The translations under genes were made by a program, and so were the position numbers. The notes under the pieces were generated by a model, which saw only the letters and a program-made list of their open reading frames with translations, was not told where the DNA came from and ran no database searches. Of a stretch of DNA of 64,000 nucleotides, positions 46,884-55,324 are shown in pieces. Every line of letters starts with the position of its first letter. Position 1 is the stretch's first letter. The stretch is from Asanoa ferruginea (GTDB taxonomy: Bacteria > Actinomycetota > Actinomycetes > Mycobacteriales > Micromonosporaceae): positions 1,240,001 to 1,304,000 of the forward strand of contig NZ_QUMQ01000001.1 of assembly GCF_003387075.1 (NCBI RefSeq). Reading direction: 5' to 3'.

Positions 46884-47150
46884 TTAACGGTCGACGAGGG
46901 TGAAGTCCCATTCGTGCGGTGGCCTGGCCACCAGCAGCGGTGGCGCGGCCGGCAACGGCTCCGGATCACTGCGCCATCTGGAAATCACGACGCAGCGGTC
47001 GTCGGACGACGAGAACACCTCGCTCGCGATGTGCAGCGGGTTGACCTCGATCCGCGGCAGGGCCGTGTCGCAGACCCAGTGGACGAGGTCGGGCAGGCGG
47101 CCGGGCTCGGCACGGGCCTCCCACATGCGAGCGATCACGGGGCCGGACAT
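46884..47150 (-). CDS. Small hypothetical protein, possible dimeric alpha-beta barrel
   Basis: 88 residues. The ATG overlaps the tsaD stop (TAATG), so it is coupled to tsaD. The strand-helix-strand pattern (IARMWEARAE..., CVVISRW) is reminiscent of small ABM/YciI-like barrels, but no family is certain. The conserved placement after tsaD is the only functional hint. Confidence 0.65.
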   Translation of the reverse strand: MSGPVIARMWEARAEPGRLPDLVHWVCDTALPRIEVNPLHIASEVFSSSDDRCVVISRWRSDPEPLPAAPPLLVARPPHEWDFTLVDR

Positions 47151-48193
47151 TACACACTCACGAGCGTCAACGGCATCGCAGAGTCGGCCGGAAGATCCAG
47201 CCGGCTGGGGCGGACGCCGGCCGCGACCAGGTGCGAGCCCAGCGCGGCGACCATCGCGCCGTTGTCGGTGCAGAGCTTCGGGCGCGGCACCCGCACGGTG
47301 ATGCCGACCTTCGCCGCCCGCTCCTCGGCCATCGCCCGCAGCCGCGAGTTGGCGGCCACCCCGCCACCGATCACCAGCGTGTCGACGCCGTGCTGGCGGC
47401 ACGCGGCGATCGCCTTGGCGGTCAGCACGTCGCAGACCGCGTCCTGAAAGGACGCCGCCACGTCGTCGACCGGCACCGGCTCGCCGGCCCGCTCGCGGGC
47501 CTCGACCCAGCGGGCGACGGCGGTCTTAAGGCCGGAGAACGAGAAGTCGAACCGGTGTGCGGCCTGGTCCTTGGCCGCGGTCAGGCCGCGCGGGAACTGG
47601 ATCGTGACCTGCCCGGAGCGGGCCGCCCGGTCGATCGGCGGGCCGCCCGGGAACGGCATGCCGAGCAGCCGGGCCACCTTGTCGAACGCCTCGCCGGCCG
47701 CGTCGTCGATGGTCGAACCGAGCGGGGTCACCCCGCCGGCCAGGTCGTCGACCAGCAGCAGCGACGAGTGACCACCGGAGACCAGCAACGCGATCGCCGG
47801 CGCCGGCAGCGGGCCGTGTTCCAGGGTGTCGACGGCGACGTGTGCGGCCAGGTGGTTGACGCCGTAGACGGGCTTCTCGGCGGCCATCGCGTAGCCCTTC
47901 GCGGCGGCCACGCCGACCAGCAGCGCGCCGGCCAGGCCGGGGCCGGCGGTGACCGCGATCGCGTCGATGTCGGCCAGCGTCACGCCGGCCTCGTCGAGCG
48001 CCCGCTGCATCGTCGGCACCATCGCTTCCAGGTGTGCCCGGCTGGCCACCTCGGGCACCACACCACCGAACCGCGCATGCAGGTCCACACTGGACGCGAG
48101 CGCGTCGGCGAGCAGCGTGGTGCCGCGGACGATGCCAACGCCCGTCTCGTCGCAAGAGGTCTCGATGCCGAGGACCAGGGGTTCGTCAGTCAC
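47150..48193 (-). CDS. tsaD: tRNA t6A37 threonylcarbamoyltransferase subunit TsaD
   Basis: 347 residues of the ASKHA fold. Motif 1 is [10 protein letters not shown] near 9; metal-binding His pair in NHLAAH near 115; [10 protein letters not shown] near 137; C-terminal [13 protein letters not shown]. It transfers threonylcarbamoyl to A37 of ANN-decoding tRNAs with TsaB and TsaE. The GTG at 48193 overlaps the rimI stop by eight bases. Confidence 0.96.
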   Translation of the reverse strand: MTDEPLVLGIETSCDETGVGIVRGTTLLADALASSVDLHARFGGVVPEVASRAHLEAMVPTMQRALDEAGVTLADIDAIAVTAGPGLAGALLVGVAAAKGYAMAAEKPVYGVNHLAAHVAVDTLEHGPLPAPAIALLVSGGHSSLLLVDDLAGGVTPLGSTIDDAAGEAFDKVARLLGMPFPGGPPIDRAARSGQVTIQFPRGLTAAKDQAAHRFDFSFSGLKTAVARWVEARERAGEPVPVDDVAASFQDAVCDVLTAKAIAACRQHGVDTLVIGGGVAANSRLRAMAEERAAKVGITVRVPRPKLCTDNGAMVAALGSHLVAAGVRPSRLDLPADSAMPLTLVSV

Positions 48194-48626
48194 GTCTCAT
48201 CACCAGTGCGTCTGTGTTGCTTGGTTGGTAATAACCACGGCGTACGCCGATCGGCTCGAAACCGTAGGTGGCGTAGAGCTTCTGGGCCGGTGCGTTGTCG
48301 ATCGCCACCTCCAGCAGCACGGCGGGTGCCTTCTGCCGGGCGGCCTCGGCGAGCAACGCCTCCAGCATCATCCGACCGATGCCCTGGCGTTGCGCGTCGC
48401 GCCGGACCGCGATGTTCTGGATCCACGCCTCGTCGCCGTTGACCGCCAGGCCGCCGTACCCCTGGATGCGCTCCTGCTCGTCTTCGGCGACCAGGTAGTA
48501 GTGGCCGCTGGACAGCTCGTTCCAGAACATGCCGGCCGACCACTTCTCGGCGCCGAACAGGTCTTCCTCGATCGGCAGCAGGGCGGCGATGTGCCACCAG
48601 CGCAGCCGGGTGAGCGTGACGATCAC
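48186..48626 (-). CDS. rimI: Ribosomal protein S18-alanine N-acetyltransferase family protein
   Basis: 146 residues of the GNAT fold: the acetyl-CoA loop is [17 protein letters not shown] near 75, with [29 protein letters not shown] following. The GTG at 48626 overlaps the tsaB stop (GTGA). rimI next to tsaB and tsaD is standard in actinobacteria. Confidence 0.92.
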   Translation of the reverse strand: MIVTLTRLRWWHIAALLPIEEDLFGAEKWSAGMFWNELSSGHYYLVAEDEQERIQGYGGLAVNGDEAWIQNIAVRRDAQRQGIGRMMLEALLAEAARQKAPAVLLEVAIDNAPAQKLYATYGFEPIGVRRGYYQPSNTDALVMRRD

Positions 48627-49291
48627 GGCAGCACCGGCTTGTGCCCTCCCGCCGCGACGGCGTCGGGCCGGCGGAGGTAGAGCGGGATGAGTTGCTCGCT
48701 CGGCGCACCGGCGCGGATCCGCTCGGCGGCGTGGGCGGCGAACCCTTCGACCGTGGGGTAGCGCGGCTCGTCGAGCACCTTGAGATCCAGCCGGTCGGCG
48801 TAGAGCAGGGCGCCGTCGCCGAGCGCCACGGTCGCGTCCGCGGCCAGTTCGGCGACGCGGGCCGGCTGGTCGACGTGTGGGCCTTCGCGCCGGGAGCCGT
48901 CCTGGTCGTAGATCGCCCAGTAGACCTCGCGCCGGCGCGCGTCGGTCGCGACCAGCGTCACCTGCCCGGGCGCGCCGCCGATCGCGTCGAGGGAGCACAC
49001 CCCGTAGGTCGGAATGCCCAGCGTCTGGCCCATGCTGGCCGCCGTGACCAGACCCACTCGGAGGCCGGTGAACGGGCCGGGGCCGGTGCCGGCCACGATC
49101 GCGCCCAGGTCGCGGACGGTGGCACCGGCCTGCGAGAGCGCGAGCTCGACCAGCGGAGCCATCCGCTCGCCGTGCTGCGGGCGCTGGTCGACCGTGCGGT
49201 GTTGGGAGCGCACGGCGAAACCGGTCGCGGTGACCTCGACCACGGCGGCCAGGACGGCCTGGGTGGAGGTGTCGACGACGAGAGCAAGCAC
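48623..49291 (-). CDS. tsaB: tRNA t6A37 biosynthesis protein TsaB
   Basis: 222 residues. ASKHA-like dimerisation partner of TsaD: LALVVDTST at the N-terminus and GTGPGPFTGLRVGL near 68 are diagnostic. The GTG at 49291 is chosen because AAGG lies eight bases before it; a GTG three codons upstream is the alternative. It overlaps rimI at its stop. Confidence 0.93.
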   Translation of the reverse strand: MLALVVDTSTQAVLAAVVEVTATGFAVRSQHRTVDQRPQHGERMAPLVELALSQAGATVRDLGAIVAGTGPGPFTGLRVGLVTAASMGQTLGIPTYGVCSLDAIGGAPGQVTLVATDARRREVYWAIYDQDGSRREGPHVDQPARVAELAADATVALGDGALLYADRLDLKVLDEPRYPTVEGFAAHAAERIRAGAPSEQLIPLYLRRPDAVAAGGHKPVLP

Positions 49292-49313
49292 GATATGCAC
49301 CTTATCCGGGTGG

Positions 49314-49997
49314 TCAGGCGGGCGCCGAACGGCTCCAGTCGATCGTGGGCTGGCCGGCGTCGGCGAGGGCCTTGTTGGCGGCGCTGAACGGGCGGCTGCC
49401 CAGGAACCCGCGCGGGTTGAGCGGGCTCGGGTGGCCGGCCTCGATGACCACGTGGGCGGGGTTGCTGACCAGGGCCGCCTTCTTGCGGGCGTAGCTGCCC
49501 CAGAGCAGGAAGACCACCCGGTCGGGCTCGTCTTCGAGCGCCCGGATGGTGGCGTCGGTGAACGCCTCCCAACCCTTGTTGGCGTGTGACCCCGCGGCTC
49601 CCTCGCGCACCGTGAGCACCGCGTTGAGCAGCAGCACCCCCTGGGTGGCCCAGCCACGGAGGTCACCACCGTCGGGAGCGGCGGAGCCGAGGTCGGCGGC
49701 CAACTCCTTGTAGACGTTGCGCAGCGATGGCGGGACCCGGACGCCGGCCTGGACGCTGAAGCTGAGCCCGTGTGCCTGCCCGGCCTTGTGGTAGGGGTCC
49801 TGGCCGAGGATCACCACCCGGGTGTCGGCCGGCTTGCACAGCCGGTAGGCGGTGAACAGGTCGGGTAACGGCGGGAAGACCGTGGTCGCGGCGTATTCGG
49901 CCGCCACGAAGGCGCTCAGGTCGGCGGTCGCGGCCGGGTCGAGGTGTGGCGCCAGCGCGGTCTGCCACTCGCTCGGCAGCAGGTCGGTGAGGTTCAT
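49314..49997 (-). CDS. ung: Uracil-DNA glycosylase, family 1
   Basis: 227 residues. The water-activating motif GQDPYH is near 65, the uracil-binding LLLNAVLTV near 122, and the DNA-intercalation loop HPSPLN near 188. It removes uracil from DNA. The gene is inserted between tsaE and tsaB: its start overlaps the tsaE stop (ATGA) and tsaB begins 22 bases after it ends. Confidence 0.96.
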   Translation of the reverse strand: MNLTDLLPSEWQTALAPHLDPAATADLSAFVAAEYAATTVFPPLPDLFTAYRLCKPADTRVVILGQDPYHKAGQAHGLSFSVQAGVRVPPSLRNVYKELAADLGSAAPDGGDLRGWATQGVLLLNAVLTVREGAAGSHANKGWEAFTDATIRALEDEPDRVVFLLWGSYARKKAALVSNPAHVVIEAGHPSPLNPRGFLGSRPFSAANKALADAGQPTIDWSRSAPA

Positions 49998-50479
49998 CGG
50001 GCGTCCTCGGTCAGCGCGGCCACCCGGCTGGCCCAGTCGCCGCCGGCCGGCTCCAGGGTGATCACCCGGGTGTCGTCGTCGCGCCGGTCGATGCGTACGC
50101 CCAGATGGTCGTCACGCAGTTGCTCCACGATGCCTTCGCCCCACTCGACCACGGTGACCGCGTCGTCCATCGAGGCGTCGAGGTCGAGCCCGTCGATCTC
50201 GGCGAGCGGGTCGGCGGCCGCACCGATCCGGTAGGCGTCGGCGTGCACGAGCGCGACCGTGCCGCCGCGGGCCGGATCGGGCCGGTGCACCCGGGCGATC
50301 ACGAAGGTCGGCGAGGTGACGTCGCCCTGCACCCGCAGCCCGGCGCCGATGCCCTGCACCAGCGCGGTCTTGCCAGCGCCCAGCGGGCCGGTGAGCACGA
50401 CCAGGTCGCCGGGGCGCAGCAGCGCGGCCAGCCGGGCACCGAACGCCCGGGTGTCGTCCACAGTGGTCAGCTCGATCAT
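49994..50479 (-). CDS. tsaE: tRNA t6A37 biosynthesis ATPase TsaE
   Basis: 161 residues with P-loop GPLGAGKT near 35, Switch I-like SPTFVIARVH and the downstream VVEWGEG motif of TsaE proteins. It drives catalytic turnover of TsaBD. The start overlaps the hydrolase stop (ATGA). Confidence 0.95.
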   Translation of the reverse strand: MIELTTVDDTRAFGARLAALLRPGDLVVLTGPLGAGKTALVQGIGAGLRVQGDVTSPTFVIARVHRPDPARGGTVALVHADAYRIGAAADPLAEIDGLDLDASMDDAVTVVEWGEGIVEQLRDDHLGVRIDRRDDDTRVITLEPAGGDWASRVAALTEDAR

Positions 50480-51540
50480 GCTGAGGTCTTCTCCAGAAAG
50501 GCGATGAGCGTCGCGTTGACTTCGTCGGCGTGTTCGAGCATGACGACGTGGCCGCTGTCGTTGACCTTCACGAACTCGGCGTCGGGCAGGTGCCGCAGGA
50601 TCTCTTCGGAGTGCGCGACCGGCGTGATCATGTCTTTGTCGCCGACGATTATCACCGTGGGCGTGCGTTCGAGCGCGGCCAGGGCCGGGTAGCGGGCGTG
50701 CGTGTAGAGGGTGCGCAGATAACGGGCGACCGTGTCGACCGAGGTGCGCGAGTTCATCTTCTCCACATAGGACACCAGCGACGGGCTGGGCCGGGACTCG
50801 CCGAAGCCGTAGCGGCGGGTGAGCAGCCAGGCCAGGTCGGAGGCCGCGGTGCGGGCCCGGTCGATGGTCGGGCCGGTGAGCCGGGTGGCGCTGTTGACGA
50901 GCGGGAGCAGCGGGCCGCCGACCCGGCCGATCACGGCGGGCAGCCCCAGCCGGGTCTCGTCGATCAGACCACCCGAGGTGGCCATCAGCACGCAGCCCTT
51001 GACCCGGTCGTCGAAGAACTCGGGGTAGAGCTCGGCGAACGCCATGATGGTCATGCCGCCCATCGAGTGGCCGATCAGGATCATCGGGCCCTCGGGGACG
51101 GTCTCCTGCAGCACCGCGTGCAGCGTCTCGCCGAGCGCGGGCAGCTCGTATTCGCCGGTCTCGAGCTTGCCGGAGCGGCCGTGGCCGGGCTGGTCGTAGA
51201 AGACCATCCGGTGCTCGCCGCGCGCGGTCAGGGCGCTGCGCTGGAAGTGGAAGGTGCCCATGTCGAGGCAGAAGCCGTGGACGAAGACCAGCGTCGGCTT
51301 GGCCGTGACGGCCGCCGTCGGCTCGACCACCTCGACGCGGATGTCGGTGCCGTCAGCGGTGGTGACGGTCACCAACTCGTCGTAGGGCAGGCGGTCGAAG
51401 GGCTCGTCCACGTAGGGGTCAGCCACGCCGCGCTTCGAGCGGCGGACGACCGCGCGCTCGACCGCGATCCCGGTGGCGATCCCGGCTGCGGCGAGACCGA
51501 CCACCGCGCCGAGAATTCCCGCGCGGCGTCGGGTGCTCAT
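50476..51540 (-). CDS. Alpha/beta-hydrolase with N-terminal membrane anchor
   Basis: 354 residues. A hydrophobic segment at about 8-27 may anchor it. The hydrolase fold follows: oxyanion VFVHGFCLDM near 86, nucleophile GHSMGG near 160, acid in VGDKDMITP near 305 and His in NDSGHVVMLEH near 333. The substrate is unknown. A hydrolase between alr and tsaE is common in actinobacteria. Start overlaps the alr stop (ATGA). Confidence 0.88.
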   Translation of the reverse strand: MSTRRRAGILGAVVGLAAAGIATGIAVERAVVRRSKRGVADPYVDEPFDRLPYDELVTVTTADGTDIRVEVVEPTAAVTAKPTLVFVHGFCLDMGTFHFQRSALTARGEHRMVFYDQPGHGRSGKLETGEYELPALGETLHAVLQETVPEGPMILIGHSMGGMTIMAFAELYPEFFDDRVKGCVLMATSGGLIDETRLGLPAVIGRVGGPLLPLVNSATRLTGPTIDRARTAASDLAWLLTRRYGFGESRPSPSLVSYVEKMNSRTSVDTVARYLRTLYTHARYPALAALERTPTVIIVGDKDMITPVAHSEEILRHLPDAEFVKVNDSGHVVMLEHADEVNATLIAFLEKTSA

Positions 51541-52655
51541 TCACCGGCCTCGCTCTCGCTGTGGTAGACGCGTGGAACGCGAGTGCTGCCGAATCGGGTG
51601 ACGATCTCGTAGTTGATCGTGTCGATCGCCGCGGCCCAGTCGTCGGCGCTAGGACCGCCGTTGCCGAACAGCGTTGCCACGTCGCCGGGCGCCACCGGCT
51701 GGTCACCGACGTCGAGCACGATTTGATCCATGCAGACCCGGCCGGCGATCGTGTGCCGGACGCCGTCGATCGAGACCGGCCCGATGTTGGAGGCGTGCCG
51801 CGGGACGCCGTCGGCGTAGCCGAGCGGCACGACGGCGAGCGTGGTCTCCCGCGTCGTCGTGTAGGTGTGGCCGTAGGAGACGCCGGTGCCGGCCGGCACC
51901 CGCTTGGTCAGCATCACCCGGGCCCGGGCGGTCATCGCCGGACGCAGCCCGAACTGCACGCCCGGGATCGGCGACAGGCCGTAGACCGCGATGCCGGGGC
52001 GGACCAGGTCGAAGTGGGCGTCGGGGCGGGTCAGCGTGGCGGCCGAGTTGGCGATGTGGCGGAGCTGTGGCCGGACGCCGAGCCGCTCGGCCACCGCCAG
52101 CGCGTTGCGGAACTGGTCGAGCTGGTGGTCGATCGTCTCGTGGCCGGGAGCGTCGGCATAGACGAAGTGGCTCCACACCCCGATGATCTCGATGGCGCCG
52201 TCGGCCTGGGCCTTGGCGGCGGCCTCGACCAGGGCTGGCCAGTCGTCAGCGGTGGCGCCGCCCCGGGACAGGCCCGTGTCGATCTTGAGGTGGACCCGGG
52301 TGGGACGCTGCGCCCGCTCGCCGGCAGCGACCATCTCGTCGAGTTGACCCAGGCTGGCCGCGCTGAGGTCGATGTCGTTGGCGACACCTTCGTGCAGCGG
52401 CAGCCCCGGCGACAGCAGCCAGGCCAGCACGGGCGCGGTGATGCCGGCCCGGCGCAGGCCGAGCGCCTCGTCGAGGGTGCAGACGCCGAGCCAGGTCGCA
52501 CCGCCGGCCAGGGCGGCCCGGGCGGCGGGAACCATGCCGTGGCCATAGCCGTCGCCCTTGACGACCGCCATCACCGCGGCGCTGGTGCCGGCACGCAGCC
52601 GGGCCACGTTGTCGCGGATGGCGTCAAGGTCGACGCTGACTTCGGCTTGCCACAT
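51537..52655 (-). CDS. alr: Alanine racemase
   Basis: 372 residues. The PLP-binding Lys is K33 in AVVKGDGYGHG, and the catalytic Tyr is in GVSYGHTYTTTRET near 265. It supplies D-Ala for peptidoglycan. The ATG at 52655 has no Shine-Dalgarno, but TAGTCT lies seven bases before it, so the mRNA is probably leaderless. Confidence 0.96.
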   Translation of the reverse strand: MWQAEVSVDLDAIRDNVARLRAGTSAAVMAVVKGDGYGHGMVPAARAALAGGATWLGVCTLDEALGLRRAGITAPVLAWLLSPGLPLHEGVANDIDLSAASLGQLDEMVAAGERAQRPTRVHLKIDTGLSRGGATADDWPALVEAAAKAQADGAIEIIGVWSHFVYADAPGHETIDHQLDQFRNALAVAERLGVRPQLRHIANSAATLTRPDAHFDLVRPGIAVYGLSPIPGVQFGLRPAMTARARVMLTKRVPAGTGVSYGHTYTTTRETTLAVVPLGYADGVPRHASNIGPVSIDGVRHTIAGRVCMDQIVLDVGDQPVAPGDVATLFGNGGPSADDWAAAIDTINYEIVTRFGSTRVPRVYHSESEAGE

Positions 52656-52662
52656 AGAGCCC

Positions 52663-52668
52663 AGACTA
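52663..52668 (-). promoter_or_regulatory. Likely -10 box of leaderless alr
   Basis: TAGTCT on the minus strand ends seven bases before the alr ATG. There is no ribosome site in between. Confidence 0.5.
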
Positions 52669-52693
52669 CTGGGCGGTAGTGACGTTTTCCGGC

Positions 52694-54142
52694 TCACCCG
52701 GTCAGGGCGGCTTGGACCGGTCGGAGGGCGGCCGCCACGTCCGGCGCGGTGACCGGGCCGTGCCGGGCCGCCTCCCGCCCCGCGAGTCCGTGCAGGTAGG
52801 CGGCTGTGATGGCGGCCACTTCCGGGCGCAGGCCGCCGGCCAGCAGGGAGCCGAGCAGGCCGGCGAGCACGTCGCCGGTGCCGCCGGTGGCGAGCGCGGC
52901 GGTGCCGGTCGGGTTCGCGTAGGTCAGTCCGTTGGGTGTCGCCACGATCGTGCGATCACCCTTGAGCAGGACGACCGCGTTGGTGTGCGCGGCCAGTCGC
53001 AACGCGGCACCGACCCGGTCAGCGCCCGGCTCCTCGCCGGCCAGCCGGGCGAACTCGCGGTCGTGCGGGGTGAGCACCATCGGCGCGCTGCGCCCCCGCA
53101 TCAGGTCGGCCATCGCGCCGTCGACCAGCAGGTTGAGCGCGTCGGCGTCGAGGACCACCGGGAGGCTGGTGGCGAGCACCATCCGGACGGCGGTCGCGGC
53201 CGCGTCGTCGGTGCCCAGGCCGCTGCCGACCACCCAGGCCTGCACGCGGCCGGCGTCGGCGAGCCGGTCGGTGGCGATCACGCTGGGGTGCGCCTGCACC
53301 ACCGCCTCCCGAGCGCTGCCGGCGTAACGGACCAGGCCCGCCGGCCCGGCCAGCGCGCCCCAGGTGGACAGGATCGCCGCGCCCGGGTAGGTCGCCGATC
53401 CGGTCGCGATGCCGACCACGCCGCGGGTGTATTTCTCGTCGCCCGGGCCGTGCTTCGGCAATGCCCGCGCGATGTCGGCGCGATCGGGCACCAGGATGGC
53501 CGGATCGGTCCGCAGCCAGGGGCGCAGGCCGATGTCGACCAACTCGAGCTCGCCGGCCAGCGGCGCCGCCGGGCCGACGACGTGTGCGGGCTTGAGGCAG
53601 CCGAAGGTGACGGTGACGTCGGCACGCACGGCCACACCCTCGACGTTGCCGGTGTCGACGTCGACGCCGCTGGGCACGTCGACCGCGACCACGACGGGGC
53701 GTTGCCCGCGCCGGCCCCTTCTTTCCAGCGTGCGGTGCAGCGCCGTGGCGGCGCCGCTGCGCAGGCCACCCTTGGCACCGATGCCGACGATCCCGTCGAC
53801 AATCAGGTCCACAGTGGCCGGTGGAGTCGCGGCGGCGCGGCCACCGGCTGCTCGCAGAGCCTTCAACCCAGCTTGGTGTACGCGTTCCGGGTCGAGCACC
53901 ACGGCCGTGACCGAGGCGCCGCGGCGGGCCAGCATCGCGCCGGCGTAGAGCGCGTCGCCGCCGTTGTTGCCGGGGCCGACGAGGAGGGTGACGCCGGCGC
54001 CGTACACCCGTTGATCGAGCATCAGGGCACAGCGGCGGGCCAGTCCCGCGGCGGCGCGTTGCATCAGGGTGCCCGCCGGGAGGTGGGCCATCAGCGCTTC
54101 TTCGGCCGACCGGACGTCGGCGACCCGCCAGGCTTGTCTCAC
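52694..54142 (-). CDS. nnr: Bifunctional NAD(P)HX epimerase/dehydratase
   Basis: 482 residues: an N-terminal YjeF_N epimerase ([16 protein letters not shown] near 58) and a C-terminal ADP-dependent NAD(P)HX dehydratase ([33 protein letters not shown]). It repairs hydrated nicotinamide cofactors. The GTG at 54142 overlaps the acpS stop (GTGA). Confidence 0.95.
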   Translation of the reverse strand: MRQAWRVADVRSAEEALMAHLPAGTLMQRAAAGLARRCALMLDQRVYGAGVTLLVGPGNNGGDALYAGAMLARRGASVTAVVLDPERVHQAGLKALRAAGGRAAATPPATVDLIVDGIVGIGAKGGLRSGAATALHRTLERRGRRGQRPVVVAVDVPSGVDVDTGNVEGVAVRADVTVTFGCLKPAHVVGPAAPLAGELELVDIGLRPWLRTDPAILVPDRADIARALPKHGPGDEKYTRGVVGIATGSATYPGAAILSTWGALAGPAGLVRYAGSAREAVVQAHPSVIATDRLADAGRVQAWVVGSGLGTDDAAATAVRMVLATSLPVVLDADALNLLVDGAMADLMRGRSAPMVLTPHDREFARLAGEEPGADRVGAALRLAAHTNAVVLLKGDRTIVATPNGLTYANPTGTAALATGGTGDVLAGLLGSLLAGGLRPEVAAITAAYLHGLAGREAARHGPVTAPDVAAALRPVQAALTG

Positions 54143-54507
54143 TGTTCTGCCACCACCATCGCGGACGCGATGCCGCCGTCGTGTGAAAGCGAAAGGTGCC
54201 AACGGTTGACCCCCCGCTCGGTCGCGGCGGCGGCGACCGTGCCGCTCACCGTCAGCCAGGGTCTGCCATCCGGGTCGGTGACGATCTCGCAGTCGTGCCA
54301 GTGCAGGCCGGCGGGGGCGCCGAGGGCCTTGGCCACCGCCTCCTTGGCCGCGAACCGGGCAGCGAGTGATTCCGGTGCCCGCGGGTTGCCGGAGCCGGTG
54401 AAACGCTCGGCCTCGGTGAAGAGGCGGTCGCCGAGCAGTGGGGTGCGGGCGAGCGCGCTTGTGAAGCGTTCGACGAGAACCACGTCGATGCCGACAGCGA
54501 CGATCAT
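54139..54507 (-). CDS. acpS: Holo-[acyl-carrier-protein] synthase
   Basis: 122 residues. Magnesium-binding Asp in [11 protein letters not shown] near 7 and the Glu in [14 protein letters not shown] near 57 mark an AcpS-type phosphopantetheinyl transferase. The ATG at 54507 follows TAGGCT (54519-54514) by six bases, which suggests a leaderless mRNA. It is the first gene of the acpS-nnr pair. Confidence 0.95.
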   Translation of the reverse strand: MIVAVGIDVVLVERFTSALARTPLLGDRLFTEAERFTGSGNPRAPESLAARFAAKEAVAKALGAPAGLHWHDCEIVTDPDGRPWLTVSGTVAAAATERGVNRWHLSLSHDGGIASAMVVAEQ

Positions 54508-54652
54508 CAGCACAGCCTATTAGCACCCGGCGTACGCCGTGGGCAAGGCATGTGGACAGCGGCGCCGCCTGCCTTGTCTTCGTTGTCCACAGGCCCGTTT
54601 TCGCTGCTCGCCCCGCCCTAACGTCTGTGCTCTCTTCGCTGGGAGGTTTGAC

Positions 54653-54934
54653 ATGGACGGTGACCTGCGGGTTGATCCCGACCTGTTGCGCGACCGGGCG
54701 GCCGAGTTGTCGCTGGTGGCCCGCGCGCTGGCGACGGGTGGGTTCGGGCTGGGCGTCGACGCGCCGGACTGGTCGGCCGGGGTGGCCCTGGCCGCCCTGG
54801 CGTCGACGGTGTCGTCAACGCTGGGCTCTGCGGCGGCGCGGGTGGCCCACTCGGGTGACCTGCTGCGTTCGGCGGCCGCCGGCTACGAAGACGCCGACCG
54901 ACGGGCCGCGGTCCGCCTACACCGGGTCGGGTGA
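54653..54934 (+). CDS. EspC/WXG-like small secretion-associated protein
   Basis: 93 residues, predicted all-helical, no signal peptide. The N-terminus (LRVDPDLLRDRAAELS) and the Trp-containing turn (DWSAGV) fit the EspC-type ESX family; helices would pair as a hairpin. The ATG at 54653 has GGGAGG upstream. The next open frame starts 7 bases after its stop and the WXG/DUF1023 hydrolase beyond that, so it is probably the secretion partner of the cassette. No ESX core gene is in the window. Confidence 0.7.
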   Translation: MDGDLRVDPDLLRDRAAELSLVARALATGGFGLGVDAPDWSAGVALAALASTVSSTLGSAAARVAHSGDLLRSAAAGYEDADRRAAVRLHRVG

Positions 54935-54940
54935 CCCGCC

Positions 54941-55324
54941 ATGGTGACGCCCTCGCACCCGGACCGCTCGGCTGACCGCCGTTCGGTCACCGATCTCGGC
55001 TTGGCGGGGCCCTCGCACCCGAACCGGCCGGGTGACCGGCATGCGGTGACCGACCTTCGCTTGGCGGCGCCCTCACACCCGAACCGGCCGGGTGACCGGC
55101 ATGCGGTGACCGACCTCCGCTTCGCGGCGCCCTCACACCCGAACCGGCCGGGTGACCGGCATGCGGTGACCGACCTCCGCTTCGCGGCGCCCTCACACCC
55201 GAACCGGCCGGGTGACCGGCATGCGGTGACCGACCTTCGCTTGGCGGGGTCATCGGAGCCGCGCTGGTCGACTGACCTGCCTTCGGTGGCCGACCTCCGC
55301 TGGCCCGGTGAGCTCTCGTGGTGA
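54941..55324 (+). CDS. 20-residue-repeat protein between EspC-like gene and hydrolase
   Basis: 127 residues made almost wholly of six 20-residue units (RPGDRHAVTDLRFAAPSHPN and variants). Support for coding: ATG 7 bases after the previous stop, a 7-base overlap with the next start, GC-rich third positions, and most unit-to-unit differences at third positions or conservative. Against it: the 60-bp unit keeps every frame open, and no clear ribosome site is seen. The sequence is Pro/Arg/His-rich and probably disordered. Function is unknown. Confidence 0.5.
   Translation: MVTPSHPDRSADRRSVTDLGLAGPSHPNRPGDRHAVTDLRLAAPSHPNRPGDRHAVTDLRFAAPSHPNRPGDRHAVTDLRFAAPSHPNRPGDRHAVTDLRLAGSSEPRWSTDLPSVADLRWPGELSW
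54951..55310. repeat. 60-bp tandem repeat, six units
   Basis: Exact 60-base period from about 54951 to 55310. Units covering 55081-55140 and 55141-55200 are identical; the first and last units are diverged. Each contains GGTGACCGGC and GGTGACCGAC words. It is in frame with the short ORF described above. Confidence 0.95.

Noticed and set aside
54951-55310. Possible CRISPR array
   Set aside because: Exact 60-bp tandem units with no variable spacers.
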